This document shows, one piece after another, positions 18,924 through 28,428 of a DNA stretch of 64,000 bases. The notes below the pieces were generated by a model. That model had not been told where the DNA came from. It searched no databases and saw nothing but the letters and a program-made list of their open reading frames with translations. The stretch is from Neisseria zalophi (lineage in GTDB: Bacteria; Pseudomonadota; Gammaproteobacteria; Burkholderiales; Neisseriaceae), in assembly GCF_008807015.1 (NCBI RefSeq), contig NZ_CP031700.1, positions 2,009,014 through 2,073,013 on the forward strand. Reading direction: 5' to 3'. The first letter of the stretch is position 1, and the number at the start of each line of letters is the position of its first letter. The translations under genes were made by a program, and so were the position numbers.

Positions 18924-19598
18924 TTATTCTTCTCCAGATTGTTGTTGTGTGGTCGCATTATTCTGTTCCGGCAGAATAAGAAGTTCCTTCCAACTCAATG
19001 TAGCATGATTCTTTTTTAACTGTTTACATTCTTTTAGTTTATTCTGAAAATTCAAGAATGGAACTTCGACAATTAAAATTAATATAGCTAAGAAAAAGAA
19101 GAATATTACAGTATTAATAATATCCTCCATATCCACTTTCAATGCCATACAAAAAATTAGACCCACATATATAGCAAAACCAAGCCAACTAAAAATTCTT
19201 TTCCACCAAAGATAATTTACAAAAGCTTTAAATTTCTTATTGGTAGAATCCCATTCTATCACTCCATTTTTTTTCAAGTAGCCAATCTTTCGTATATCTG
19301 CTAACTTAATGGCTTCTACCTCTAAAAGCATTTCTATTTCTTCGAAACTAATTGTTCTAAAATAAGATACTGTTTCACAAGCCGCATCCTTTATCAAGCT
19401 AGGAAATTGTTTTAATTCAGCCAATCCTTCTCCTGAAAAATATTTTTGCATCCGTTCAAAATCTTGCATAGTTGTTTTATCGGACATTTCTTTTTTAAAT
19501 TTATAAAATGAAAAAAAATACCCTACTATTAAACTAACTACAGGTAAAAATTGCTTTACTAAACTAGCAATATCCATACTTTCAGCAACTTGAGTCAT
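18924..19598 (-). CDS. Membrane protein of unknown function
   Basis: 224 residues with one hydrophobic helix near the N-terminus (about 14-32) and two adjacent ones near 137-157 and 162-185. A soluble, charged middle section of about 100 residues lies between them. The C-terminus is hydrophilic and Gln-rich. I recognise no family. The gene is distinctly richer in A+T than its neighbours gcvP and lpxH, which hints at acquisition from elsewhere. It lies 23 bp downstream of nothing obvious on its strand: lpxH precedes it with only 23 bp between, so read-through from lpxH is likely. Confidence 0.65.
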   Translation of the reverse strand: MTQVAESMDIASLVKQFLPVVSLIVGYFFSFYKFKKEMSDKTTMQDFERMQKYFSGEGLAELKQFPSLIKDAACETVSYFRTISFEEIEMLLEVEAIKLADIRKIGYLKKNGVIEWDSTNKKFKAFVNYLWWKRIFSWLGFAIYVGLIFCMALKVDMEDIINTVIFFFFLAILILIVEVPFLNFQNKLKECKQLKKNHATLSWKELLILPEQNNATTQQQSGEE

Positions 19599-19621
19599 AT
19601 ACTTTCCTTTTTTACATCACA

Positions 19622-20362
19622 TTAAAAATTAATAATATCCAACATTTCCATCACCACACCCTTTTCCGACACCGACACATACCCGCCCTTGCCATCATGC
19701 CAATCGGGCAGCACATAACGCTTAATGGTGCGGCCGTTAACAATATGCTCATGAACAGCGGGGCGGTGGGTATGGCCGTGAATAATCGCCTGCGCCTGCG
19801 GATAATGATTTAAGGCCGTCTGAACGCCTTGTTCGGTAACATCGGAAATTGAGCTTTGCCCCACACGGCTTTTTTTCTGTTTGCTGGTAGCGCGGATACG
19901 GGCGGCAATTTTTCGGCGGTAGTTTTGCGGCAGTGCCAACAGCAATTTTTGCAGCCACTTTTGGCGGATAATCCGGCGGAAACGTTGATAAGAAATATCG
20001 TCGGTACACATTTCATCGCCGTGGCTAATCAGATAATGGGTTCCGTAGAGCGTAACCACTTGGCTTTCGGGCAACAGCGTCATACCGGCTTGTTCGGCGT
20101 ATTGTTTGCCCAATAAAAAATCACGGTTGCCGCAGATAAAATAAACGGGGGCTTCGCGGCTAAAGGCTTTTAGGGCGGCGGCGGCTTCGCGGGCAATGTC
20201 GCTCAAAACATCATCGCCAAACCAGACTTCAAAAAAATCCCCCAAGATATACAGCGCGTCCACCCTGCCCTGCCAACGCTGCACCGCATTTAAAAATAAA
20301 CGGTTCAGGTCGGGGGTGTCGTCGGAAAGGTGTAAATCGGCAATAAAAACGGTTTCGCGCAT
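19622..20362 (-). CDS. lpxH: UDP-2,3-diacylglucosamine diphosphatase
   Basis: 246 residues. It hydrolyses UDP-2,3-diacylglucosamine to lipid X plus UMP in lipid A synthesis, at the inner face of the cytoplasmic membrane. Metallophosphoesterase metal-site motifs are all present: ADLHLSDD (Asp9, His11), LGDFFEVWFGDD, CGNRDFLLG, ISHGDE and IHGHTHRP. Length matches the family. It follows dapE on the same strand with a 147-bp gap containing inverted single DUS copies, and precedes the AT-rich membrane-protein gene. Confidence 0.96.
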   Translation of the reverse strand: MRETVFIADLHLSDDTPDLNRLFLNAVQRWQGRVDALYILGDFFEVWFGDDVLSDIAREAAAALKAFSREAPVYFICGNRDFLLGKQYAEQAGMTLLPESQVVTLYGTHYLISHGDEMCTDDISYQRFRRIIRQKWLQKLLLALPQNYRRKIAARIRATSKQKKSRVGQSSISDVTEQGVQTALNHYPQAQAIIHGHTHRPAVHEHIVNGRTIKRYVLPDWHDGKGGYVSVSEKGVVMEMLDIINF

Positions 20363-20509
20363 GGGCTTTATCTGTATGGGGGTTTTCAGACGGCATCATA
20401 ACGGATTTTGCTTAATGGGCAAGTGCTTTTGTGACGGATTCGGATAAAACGCGCCGCACCAAACAAACAAGCCGCCCGAATGATTCAGACGGCCTGTTGT
20501 AGACTTTGT

Positions 20510-21810
<1,301 letters not shown>

Positions 21811-21933
21811 CAAATAGCACCCCTTGCCATTACCGTATCCAAAATATAATAGCGAACCACACATGCGGTTAATCAAAAGCCCGACCAATACATGCGTACC
21901 GACGCGGCATATACCCTAAGTGCCATATTATCA

Positions 21934-21964
21934 AAGGCCGTCTGAAACCCTTTCAGACGGCCTT
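21934..21964 (-). terminator. DUS-pair terminator after the first tandem paralogue
   Basis: AAGGCCGTCTGAAA pairs with TTTCAGACGGCCTT around three bases. Confidence 0.8.
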
Positions 21965-22018
21965 GCATGTGAATTTTCAGGGTAAGCAACGAATACCTAC
22001 CCTACTGCTTACTGCGTT

Positions 22019-22405
22019 CTATTCATTATCAAATTGTGGCCATTGGAAATCAGTTGTTTGATGCTCACCTGCTAGGAGTTTATCCATATCTTTTTCGATA
22101 CTCTCAAAAAAACTTCTAAGACTACCAGCACAGATCACAGCTAAGAGGAAGGAATGACTGGCAGATTTAATATCTTCTTTGGCCATTGTATCTTGGTAGT
22201 CCCTCATATTCTCAAAAAAATCATGAAGACGTTCTTCCAGTTTTTCATTCCAGTCATCCGCATAGTAGCAAATCCATCGTGAATCAAAAGGAACTTCATC
22301 ATTGAATTTGTTGATTGCCTCTTCGTCGCCAAGCTCAAATCCTTGTTTAAGGCCCAGTTCTCTAAGTGCGTCTCTTACTGCATTAAAATCGTTTAACTCC
22401 ATCAT
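22019..22405 (-). CDS. Small acidic protein of unknown function, tandem paralogue 1
   Basis: 128 residues, acidic, no signal peptide, beginning MMELNDFNAVRDALRELG. No family is recognised. A conserved core shared with the next gene is NDEVPFDS-W-CYYADDWNE and the C-terminal end DFQWPQFD-E. Predicted mostly helical, so probably a soluble cytoplasmic protein. The neighbouring gene at 22582-22968 has the same length and is clearly a duplicate that has diverged mainly in the middle helix (residues about 90-105). Each copy has a matching upstream region and DUS-pair terminator, so the duplicated unit is a complete transcription unit. Small acidic tandem proteins can be immunity proteins, but no toxin gene is nearby. 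Confidence 0.7.
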   Translation of the reverse strand: MMELNDFNAVRDALRELGLKQGFELGDEEAINKFNDEVPFDSRWICYYADDWNEKLEERLHDFFENMRDYQDTMAKEDIKSASHSFLLAVICAGSLRSFFESIEKDMDKLLAGEHQTTDFQWPQFDNE

Positions 22406-22500
22406 CTTATCCTGTTTAATATTAAATTTTCTACCTCACCCCGAAATAGCCAAAAAGTGCCTAATCATAGGGCGGCACAATCTTTATGATTATATTCTAA

Positions 22501-22530
22501 AAGCCGTCTGAAAAGCTTTCAGACGGCCTT
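22501..22530 (-). terminator. DUS-pair terminator after the second tandem paralogue
   Basis: AAGCCGTCTGAAA pairs with TTTCAGACGGCTT-like sequence (one unpaired C) around a short loop. Confidence 0.78.
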
Positions 22531-22581
22531 GCATTTAAATTTTTAGGGTAAGCAACAAATGCCCCTACGGCTTACGGCGTT

Positions 22582-22968
22582 CTATTCATCATCAAATTGT
22601 GGCCATTGGAAATCATTTGTTTTATCCTCACCTTTTAGGAGTTTAATCATATCTTTTTCAATACTACTAAAGAAACTTCTGAGACTACCCATAAGGCTCA
22701 TTGCTGAAAAGAAGGAACTACTGGCAAATTTAATATCTTTTTTGGCCATTGCATCTTGGTAGTCCCTCATACTCTCAAAAAAATAATAAAGGCGTTCTTC
22801 CAGCTCTTCATTCCAGTCATCCGCATAGTAGCAAAACCATTGTGAATCAAAAGGAACTTCATCATTGAATTTTGCGATTGCCTTTTCGTCGCCAAGGTCA
22901 ATTCCTTGCTTGCGACCTAATTCTCTAAGTGCGTCTCTTACTGAATTTAAATCGTTTAATTCCATCAT
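22582..22968 (-). CDS. Small acidic protein of unknown function, tandem paralogue 2
   Basis: 128 residues from MMELNDLNSVRDALRELG; the frame is open 28 codons further upstream, but the chosen start matches the paralogue exactly in position and length. It shares FNDEVPFDSQW, CYYADDWNEELEERL, MRDYQDAMAK and the DFQWPQFDDE end with paralogue 1. Differences cluster around residues 85-115. No known family. The upstream DNA (TCTTATCCTGTTTAATATTA on the plus strand) is also conserved between copies, so promoters are probably duplicated too. Confidence 0.7.
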   Translation of the reverse strand: MMELNDLNSVRDALRELGRKQGIDLGDEKAIAKFNDEVPFDSQWFCYYADDWNEELEERLYYFFESMRDYQDAMAKKDIKFASSSFFSAMSLMGSLRSFFSSIEKDMIKLLKGEDKTNDFQWPQFDDE

Positions 22969-23071
22969 CTTATCCTGTTTAATATTAAATTTTCTACCTC
23001 GCCCCAAAATAGCCGATAAGCACCTAATAATATGACGGGCACAATGTATCATCTTTATGATTATATTTTAA

Positions 23072-23100
23072 AAGCCGTCTGAAAAGCTTTCAGACGGCCT
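23072..23100 (-). terminator. DUS-pair terminator after alr
   Basis: AGCCGTCTGAAAAG pairs with CTTTCAGACGGC; it lies about 90 bases past the alr stop, beyond a palindromic repeat. Confidence 0.7.
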
Positions 23101-23110
23101 GAAACAATAT

Positions 23111-23180
23111 GTAGGGGCGGGGATTATATATCTGCCTGTTGTTTAATGCCCACGCGGGCGGATATATAATCCGCGCCCAC
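23111..23180. repeat. 70-bp relative of the 142-bp palindromic repeat
   Basis: It starts GTAGGGGCGGGGATTATATA and ends CGGGCGGATATATAATCCGC, then GCCCAC, matching both ends of the element at 21669-21810 with a few substitutions and lacking most of its interior. Confidence 0.8.
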
Positions 23181-23188
23181 AAAATAGT

Positions 23189-24250
23189 TTACTCATAATA
23201 AGTAAACTTCGCCCGTTTTACATTACACAATAATTCATAAGCAATGGTTCCGGCGGCTTTGGCGGTTTCGTTCACATTCACAATATCGCCCCACAATTCG
23301 ACTTCATTACCGATACCCTCATGAGAGGGATCAAGTTCTATCGTCATCATATCCATAGAAACACGCCCGATAACGCGGGTGCGGTGTGTGCCAATGGCGA
23401 CGGGGGCTCCGGTGGTAGCATTGCGCGGATAACCGTCGGCATAGCCGCAGGCCAAAAGGCCGACGCGGGTGGATTTTTGAGTGTAGAAAATGGCACCGTA
23501 GCCTACCGGTGAATGCGGTTGCAAAACGCGTTCACCGAATACGCGCGTGCTCAAACGCATCACCGGTTTTAAGTCGGGATGGGTACCGCCGAAAGGATTG
23601 ACGCCATACAACGCAATCCCCACCCTGCCCCAATCACGGCGGGCTTCGGGGCAGTTCATCAGAGCGGCGGAATTGCATAAGCTTTCTTCGCCTTCCAATC
23701 CGGCGCAGGCGGCATCGAAAGCCTCTATCTGCATATCGGTCATGCCGCTTTCGGGGTCATCGGCACTGGCAAAATGGCTGAATTTCACAATATCGGCAAC
23801 CAAGCCGCTTTGTTTCAATGCGGTATAAGCGGCGGCATAATCATGCGGGAAAAAGCCGGTACGGTGCATACCCGAATCCATTTTCAACCACACTTTTACA
23901 GGCTTCTGCCACGGATGTCGCACCAAAGCTTCAAGCTGCCACTGGCTGCACACGGCCGGCCATAAACCATATTGTTCGACTGTGGCATATTCTTTGGCAT
24001 CGAAAACGCCTTCCAATAATACAATCGGGTGATCGATACCGTTTTCACGCAACTCGACCGCCTCGGCCAAACAGGCAACCGCAAAACCGTCGGCACTATC
24101 GGCCAAGGCATGGGCGCAACGTACCGCCCCATGTCCGTAAGCATTGGCTTTTACGACGGCCAATAGTTTGCCGCCATGGATATTTTTCAGGGCTTGGTAA
24201 TTATGGCGCAGATTGTCGAGCCTGATTTGGGCATTCAGCGGGCGCATCAA
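23189..24250 (-). CDS. alr: Alanine racemase
   Basis: 353 residues. It interconverts L- and D-alanine with pyridoxal phosphate. The PLP lysine is Lys34 in VVKANAYGHG, and the second catalytic base lies in the PVGYGAIFYTQ region. The start may be either of two adjacent Met codons. It lies downstream of dadA on the same strand (dadA-alr, as in the catabolic dadAX operon), but two DUS-pair hairpins separate the genes, so independent transcription is possible. As the only racemase in the window, whether it is the biosynthetic or the catabolic enzyme cannot be told from sequence. Confidence 0.96.
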   Translation of the reverse strand: MMRPLNAQIRLDNLRHNYQALKNIHGGKLLAVVKANAYGHGAVRCAHALADSADGFAVACLAEAVELRENGIDHPIVLLEGVFDAKEYATVEQYGLWPAVCSQWQLEALVRHPWQKPVKVWLKMDSGMHRTGFFPHDYAAAYTALKQSGLVADIVKFSHFASADDPESGMTDMQIEAFDAACAGLEGEESLCNSAALMNCPEARRDWGRVGIALYGVNPFGGTHPDLKPVMRLSTRVFGERVLQPHSPVGYGAIFYTQKSTRVGLLACGYADGYPRNATTGAPVAIGTHRTRVIGRVSMDMMTIELDPSHEGIGNEVELWGDIVNVNETAKAAGTIAYELLCNVKRAKFTYYE

Positions 24251-24271
24251 TAAAATCCTTTTTACATTTTG

Positions 24272-24313
24272 AGGCCGTCTGAAAAATGCTTAAAGTAGGT
24301 TTTCAGACGGCCT
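24272..24313 (-). terminator. DUS-pair hairpin between dadA and alr (alr-proximal)
   Basis: AGGCCGTCTGAAAA pairs with TTTTCAGACGGCCT across a 14-base loop. Confidence 0.6.
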
Positions 24314-24400
24314 GTTCACAATCAATACAATCTATTTCAATCTATCCGGCATCTGTTTGGATACCGTTTTATTTAGGGTGGCAGACTGCTCTACCTGATA

Positions 24401-24426
24401 AGGCCGTCTGAAAACTTTCAGACGGC
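24401..24426 (-). terminator. DUS-pair terminator directly after dadA
   Basis: GCCGTCTGAAA pairs with TTTCAGACGGC, 20 bases past the dadA stop. Confidence 0.75.
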
Positions 24427-24445
24427 ATGCTTGTTTTTTATATGA

Positions 24446-25702
24446 CTATGCGCTGTATCGCGCCAAGCCCAAATCATCGCTACGGACTTCGGTTGGAACA
24501 TCGCACACAATATCGGCGGCGATTTTGGCAGAACCGAGCGACATCGTCCAGCCGAGTGTGCCGTGGCCGGTATTGAGGAATAAATTATCAAAACGGGTTT
24601 TGCCGACAATCGGTGTGCTGTCCGGCGTCATCGGGCGCAGGCCGCTCCAAAACAATGCACGGCTCAAATTGCCGCCGTTCGGATAAAGGTCGTTCACCAC
24701 CATTTCCAAGGTTTCGCGGTGTTCGGGTTTAAGCGTGATCTGATAGCCCGATAATTCGGCCATACCGCCGACGCGGATTCTTTGGTCGAAACGGGTAATC
24801 GCCACTTTATAGGTTTCATCGATAATAGTGGAAACCGGTGAGGCGGCTTCATCGACAATCGGAACGGTGAGCGAATAACCTTTCACCGGATAAATCGGCA
24901 CATCCAAGCCCAATTCGGCTAAGGCAGGGCGGCTGAAACTGCCGAGCGCGCAAACAAAACGGTCGGCTTCGAAACGCTGCCCGCTGGCATAAACGGCATG
25001 AACGTGGCCGTTGGTATGTTCGATGCGTTCGATGGTGTGGTTAAATTGAAAATCTGCCCCTCTTTCCACGCATAAGGCAGCCAATTTTTGGGTAAACAAA
25101 TGGCAATCGCCTGTGCCGTCGTTCGGCAGATGCAGGGCACCGGCGATTTTAGGCAGCGCGCCTTTTAAGGCCGGTTCGTATTGCAGGCATTCTTCCGCTT
25201 TCAGCCGCTGATACGGTACGCCGTAAGCAGCCAATACTTCGATATCTTTTTCGGCGGCGCCTACTTCGTGCGGTTGGCGGAAAATCTGCAAAGTGCCTTT
25301 TTGCCTTCCTTCGAAATTCAACCCGGTTTGGTCTTCAAAACGGCGGAACATTTCGCGGCTGTATTCCGAAATCCGCACCATGCGCTCTTTATTGAGGTTA
25401 TAGCGGTCGTGATTACAGTTGGCCAGCATCTGTTTGAGCCATTGCAATTGAAACAAGCTGCCGTCAGGTCTGAAAATCAGCGGCGAATGTTTTTTCAACA
25501 ACCACTTGGCGGCTTTTTTCGGAATCCCCGGTGCCGCCCACGGTGTGGTATAGCCATAAGAAAGCTGCCCGGCATTACCAAAGCTGGTTTCTTCCGCTGC
25601 CGCACCGGCACGGTCGATAATCGTAACTTCATGCCCTGCTTCTAAAAGATACCAAGCGGTGCACACGCCGGCAACGCCGGCACCCAAAACAATAACCCGC
25701 AC
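24446..25702 (-). CDS. dadA: D-amino acid dehydrogenase
   Basis: 418 residues. A membrane-associated flavoenzyme that oxidises D-alanine and other D-amino acids to keto acids and feeds electrons to quinone. The N-terminal FAD dinucleotide-binding motif [17 protein letters not shown] is followed by EVTIIDR. The C-terminal signature [14 protein letters not shown] and [15 protein letters not shown] are characteristic of DadA. GGAGAAG precedes the ATG. It is divergent from an Lrp-family regulator, which is the expected controller: Lrp controls dadA in other proteobacteria. Confidence 0.96.
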   Translation of the reverse strand: MRVIVLGAGVAGVCTAWYLLEAGHEVTIIDRAGAAAEETSFGNAGQLSYGYTTPWAAPGIPKKAAKWLLKKHSPLIFRPDGSLFQLQWLKQMLANCNHDRYNLNKERMVRISEYSREMFRRFEDQTGLNFEGRQKGTLQIFRQPHEVGAAEKDIEVLAAYGVPYQRLKAEECLQYEPALKGALPKIAGALHLPNDGTGDCHLFTQKLAALCVERGADFQFNHTIERIEHTNGHVHAVYASGQRFEADRFVCALGSFSRPALAELGLDVPIYPVKGYSLTVPIVDEAASPVSTIIDETYKVAITRFDQRIRVGGMAELSGYQITLKPEHRETLEMVVNDLYPNGGNLSRALFWSGLRPMTPDSTPIVGKTRFDNLFLNTGHGTLGWTMSLGSAKIAADIVCDVPTEVRSDDLGLARYSA

Positions 25703-25843
25703 GGCTTCTCCTTTTTTGTAATGTTATGTAGTAAAGTGAAGATAGATAGTCTAAACAATTTTCATCAGCGTTTTTCACTTTATTTTAGCAGTAAAAAAGG
25801 CTATTATTCTTTAATAATAAAAAATAACAGTGAAAATTTTAAG

Positions 25844-26311
25844 ATGAAAGAATTAGATAAAACCGATCTCAAAATTTTAAAATTATTGCAACAAAATGCC
25901 CGAATGCCGATGACCGAACTGGCGGAAAAAGTCGGCCTTTCCACCACTCCCGTTACCGAACGTGTACGCCGTTTGGAACGGGAAAATATGATTACCGGCT
26001 ACCATGCGCGTTTAAACCCGCATGCACTTGGGCAGGGGCTGCTGGTGTTTGTGGAAATCAAACTGCGCTCGAAATCGGGCAATATTTTCGAAGACTTCCG
26101 CCGCGAAGTATCGATGATTCCGCAAATTCTCGAATGCCATCTGGTATCGGGCGAATATGACTATTTGATTAAAGTGCGCCTACCTGATATGTCGGCCTAC
26201 CGCGATATGCTCGGCAATATCCTGCTGCATCTGCCTGCCGCAGCCGAAAGCCGCAGTTATGTGGTGATGGAAGAAGTAAAAGAAGACATTATGCTGAATC
26301 TGGACGGATAA
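25844..26311 (+). CDS. Lrp/AsnC-family transcriptional regulator
   Basis: 155 residues from the ATG at 25844 (MKELDKTDLKILKLLQQNAR). The frame is open further upstream, but family alignment and the AT-rich upstream DNA favour this start. It has an N-terminal winged helix-turn-helix (MTELAEKVGLSTTPVTERVRRLE) and a C-terminal RAM ligand-binding domain (from about residue 65, ending in VVMEEVKEDIMLNL). It is transcribed away from dadA with a 141-bp shared control region, so control of D-amino acid catabolism in response to alanine or leucine is likely. No strong Shine-Dalgarno is visible. A perfect DUS palindrome terminates it. Confidence 0.92.
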   Translation: MKELDKTDLKILKLLQQNARMPMTELAEKVGLSTTPVTERVRRLERENMITGYHARLNPHALGQGLLVFVEIKLRSKSGNIFEDFRREVSMIPQILECHLVSGEYDYLIKVRLPDMSAYRDMLGNILLHLPAAAESRSYVVMEEVKEDIMLNLDG

Positions 26312-26312
26312 C

Positions 26313-26340
26313 AGGCCGTCTGAAAGCTTTCAGACGGCCT
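26313..26340 (+). terminator. DUS-pair terminator after the Lrp-type regulator
   Basis: A perfect 28-base palindrome made of AGGCCGTCTGAAAG and its reverse complement, two bases past the stop codon. Confidence 0.8.
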
Positions 26341-26422
26341 ATAACAACCCAAACATACCGCTGTTTTACTTGAATATCCAATCATTCCGTATATAAAATG
26401 AACATAAAATGATTTACCCGAT

Positions 26423-27148
26423 TCAGGTAAAATCACCCCATAAGGTTTGCATGGCCGCGATGGCCGCCAATGAAGCGGTTTCGGTGCGTAATACGCGCGG
26501 CCCCAACGTAACGGATTGGAACCCCGCTGCAAACGCCTGCTCTTCCTCCTGCGGTGTCCAGCCGCCTTCAGGGCCGATCATCAATACAATGCCTTGCGGC
26601 GACGGCACCACATCTTTCAAACAGCGGGCACGGTTCAGACTCATTAATAAGCGGGTATTTTCCGGTGGCAATGCGGCCAAAGCAGCATGATAATCCGCCA
26701 CCGGCAACACTTTAGGCACCACATTGCGGCCGCTTTGTTCGCAGGCGGCAATAACAATATCCTGCCAGCGGGCGGCACGTTTTTCGGCACGCTCGCCGCT
26801 TAAACGCACCACGCAACGCTCGCTTAATATAGGGCGGATTTCGGTAACACCTAACTCCACGCTTTTTTGCAGGGTGAAATCCATACGGTCGCCGCCGGAT
26901 ATTGCCTGAACCAAGGTGATGCTGAGTGCGGATTCGTTGTCGGCTGTTTGTTCGGACAAAACTTCCGCCGAAGCACGGCGTTTTTCCAACGCCAGCAAAC
27001 GGGCGGGATAAGCGCGACCGTTGCCGTTGAATAAAACGATGTCTTCGTTCGGCCGTATACGCAGCACATGCAGATGACGGACAACATTATCGGGCAAATC
27101 AATGATTTGCCCCTGATGAAGGGCTTCGGAAAGATAAAAACGCGGCAT
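26423..27148 (-). CDS. rsmE: 16S rRNA (uracil-1498-N3)-methyltransferase
   Basis: 241 residues. SPOUT-class enzyme that methylates U1498 in 16S rRNA with S-adenosylmethionine. Family landmarks are the N-terminal MPRFYL start and PUA-like domain (to about residue 75), the KSVELGV segment, and the trefoil-knot motifs LMIGPEGGW and LGPRVLRTETA. Full length. The gene is divergent from the inositol-monophosphatase-family gene with an 86-bp gap. Confidence 0.95.
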   Translation of the reverse strand: MPRFYLSEALHQGQIIDLPDNVVRHLHVLRIRPNEDIVLFNGNGRAYPARLLALEKRRASAEVLSEQTADNESALSITLVQAISGGDRMDFTLQKSVELGVTEIRPILSERCVVRLSGERAEKRAARWQDIVIAACEQSGRNVVPKVLPVADYHAALAALPPENTRLLMSLNRARCLKDVVPSPQGIVLMIGPEGGWTPQEEEQAFAAGFQSVTLGPRVLRTETASLAAIAAMQTLWGDFT

Positions 27149-27234
27149 ACAGGTTGGTATCGTTTACAGAAAAAAGTTAATATTGTCGTTTTCAAATCAA
27201 AATAGCAAGTATTGTTCATATCTAAGGATAAACT

Positions 27235-28023
27235 GTGTTAGATAAACTGCATTCATTGGTACGCCAAATAGCCATGGCCGAAGTGATGCCGCGTTTTCTC
27301 AATGCCAGCATCAGCCGTAAAGCCGACGGTTCGCTGTTGACTGAAGCAGACCTTGCAGCACAGGCAGCCTTTGCGGCGACACTGCCCGAACTTATCGACT
27401 GCCCGATGCTCGGCGAAGAAATGACCGCACAGCGCCAACAGGAATTATGGCAGCACAGCCAAAACGGTTTGTGGGTGGTCGATCCTATCGACGGTACCAA
27501 TAATTTTATCAACGGCCTGCCGCATTTTGCCCTTTCATGCGCCTTTATCCAAAACGGCCGCGCCCAATTAGGCGTGGTGTATAACCCCGTCAGCGACGAA
27601 TGTTTTTATGCCAAGCACGGCAAAGGTGCTTATCTAAACGGCCGCCCGTTGCCCTTGCGCAGTGTTGAGAAAAATTTACACGAAGCGATTGCCGGCGTAG
27701 AAATCAAATACCTGCGTTCCGGAAAATTATCCAGCCGTATGAATACCCTCGCCCCATTCGGCAGCCTGCGCAGTATGGGCAGCAGTACTTTAGACTGGTG
27801 TTATCTAGCCGCTGGAAGATATGACATTTATGTACACGGCGGCCAAAAATTATGGGACTATGCAGCAGGCGCGCTGATTTTTGAAGAAGCCGGCGGGCAT
27901 TTGGCCACTTTGGAAGGCGATGAATTCTGGAGCGGCATGCACGTTTTCAAACGCTCCGTGATTGCCGGTACACAACCGGCACTGTTTGAAAAATGGCTGA
28001 AATGGATTCGTGAAAACCAATAA
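27235..28023 (+). CDS. Inositol monophosphatase family protein (SuhB/CysQ-like)
   Basis: 262 residues starting at a GTG. Mg-dependent phosphatase fold with all metal-binding motifs: SLLTEADLAAQ, LGEE (Glu61 and Glu62), VVDPIDGTNNF (Asp83, Asp86) and the C-terminal WDYAAGALIFEEAGG. The length and motifs fit inositol-1-monophosphatase or 3'-phosphoadenosine-phosphate phosphatase, and SuhB-type members also act in rRNA transcription. The substrate cannot be decided here. The candidate sRNA gene lies just downstream on the same strand. Confidence 0.9.
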   Translation: MLDKLHSLVRQIAMAEVMPRFLNASISRKADGSLLTEADLAAQAAFAATLPELIDCPMLGEEMTAQRQQELWQHSQNGLWVVDPIDGTNNFINGLPHFALSCAFIQNGRAQLGVVYNPVSDECFYAKHGKGAYLNGRPLPLRSVEKNLHEAIAGVEIKYLRSGKLSSRMNTLAPFGSLRSMGSSTLDWCYLAAGRYDIYVHGGQKLWDYAAGALIFEEAGGHLATLEGDEFWSGMHVFKRSVIAGTQPALFEKWLKWIRENQ

Positions 28024-28117
28024 TCATTTATGACATTTGCAAACATACAACATTGAACGTAAAAAATGAAAATAATTGCACAGATTAACGCTATTTAAAG
28101 CTAACTCGGTTAAAATG

Positions 28118-28231
28118 CAAAGCACTGGCAGCGGTTGCTTTTCCTCCCTTAAAGCAACCGGTACAGTAAGACGTTTTCCCGCAATGTATTGACCATTCAT
28201 ACTTCTCCCTTGGTATGAATGGTTTTTTTTA
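28118..28231 (+). ncRNA. Candidate trans-acting sRNA resembling neisserial sibling sRNAs
   Basis: About 110 bases with two strong stem-loops. CGGTTGCTTT (28132-28141) pairs with AAAGCAACCG (28151-28160) and exposes the loop TCCTCCCTT. ACCATTCATAC (28192-28202) pairs with GTATGAATGGT (28213-28223), exposing TTCTCCCTTG and running into a T9 tract, a perfect intrinsic terminator on the plus strand. TAAAAT at 28111-28116 could be the -10 element; no clear -35. CU-rich anti-Shine-Dalgarno loops on stable stems are the hallmark of the sibling sRNAs NmsR/RcoF/NgncR_162-163 that regulate propionate, TCA and Lrp-type genes in pathogenic Neisseria. Only one copy is present here, whereas those are tandem pairs. 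The name is inferred from resemblance. The remainder of 28024-28428 is AT-rich. Confidence 0.75.
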
Positions 28232-28373
28232 TCTTTAGAAAATCCATTTTGAATAGCAAAAAATATTCACTCATTGAATATTACCTGCATACTTTAAAAT
28301 ACAATGGCATTTACGAAAACCAACCGGTTAATAACAAAATTATGATTATTTCATAGTATTAATACCAATAAAT

Positions 28374-28409
28374 AAAAGGCCGTCTGAAATTTTTTTCAGA
28401 CGGCCTTTA
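28374..28409 (-). terminator. DUS-pair terminator after tamB
   Basis: AAAGGCCGTCTGAAA pairs with TTTCAGACGGCCTTT around a T-rich loop, 20 bases past the tamB stop. Confidence 0.82.
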
Positions 28410-28428
28410 TTCATTATACATAGAAAGC

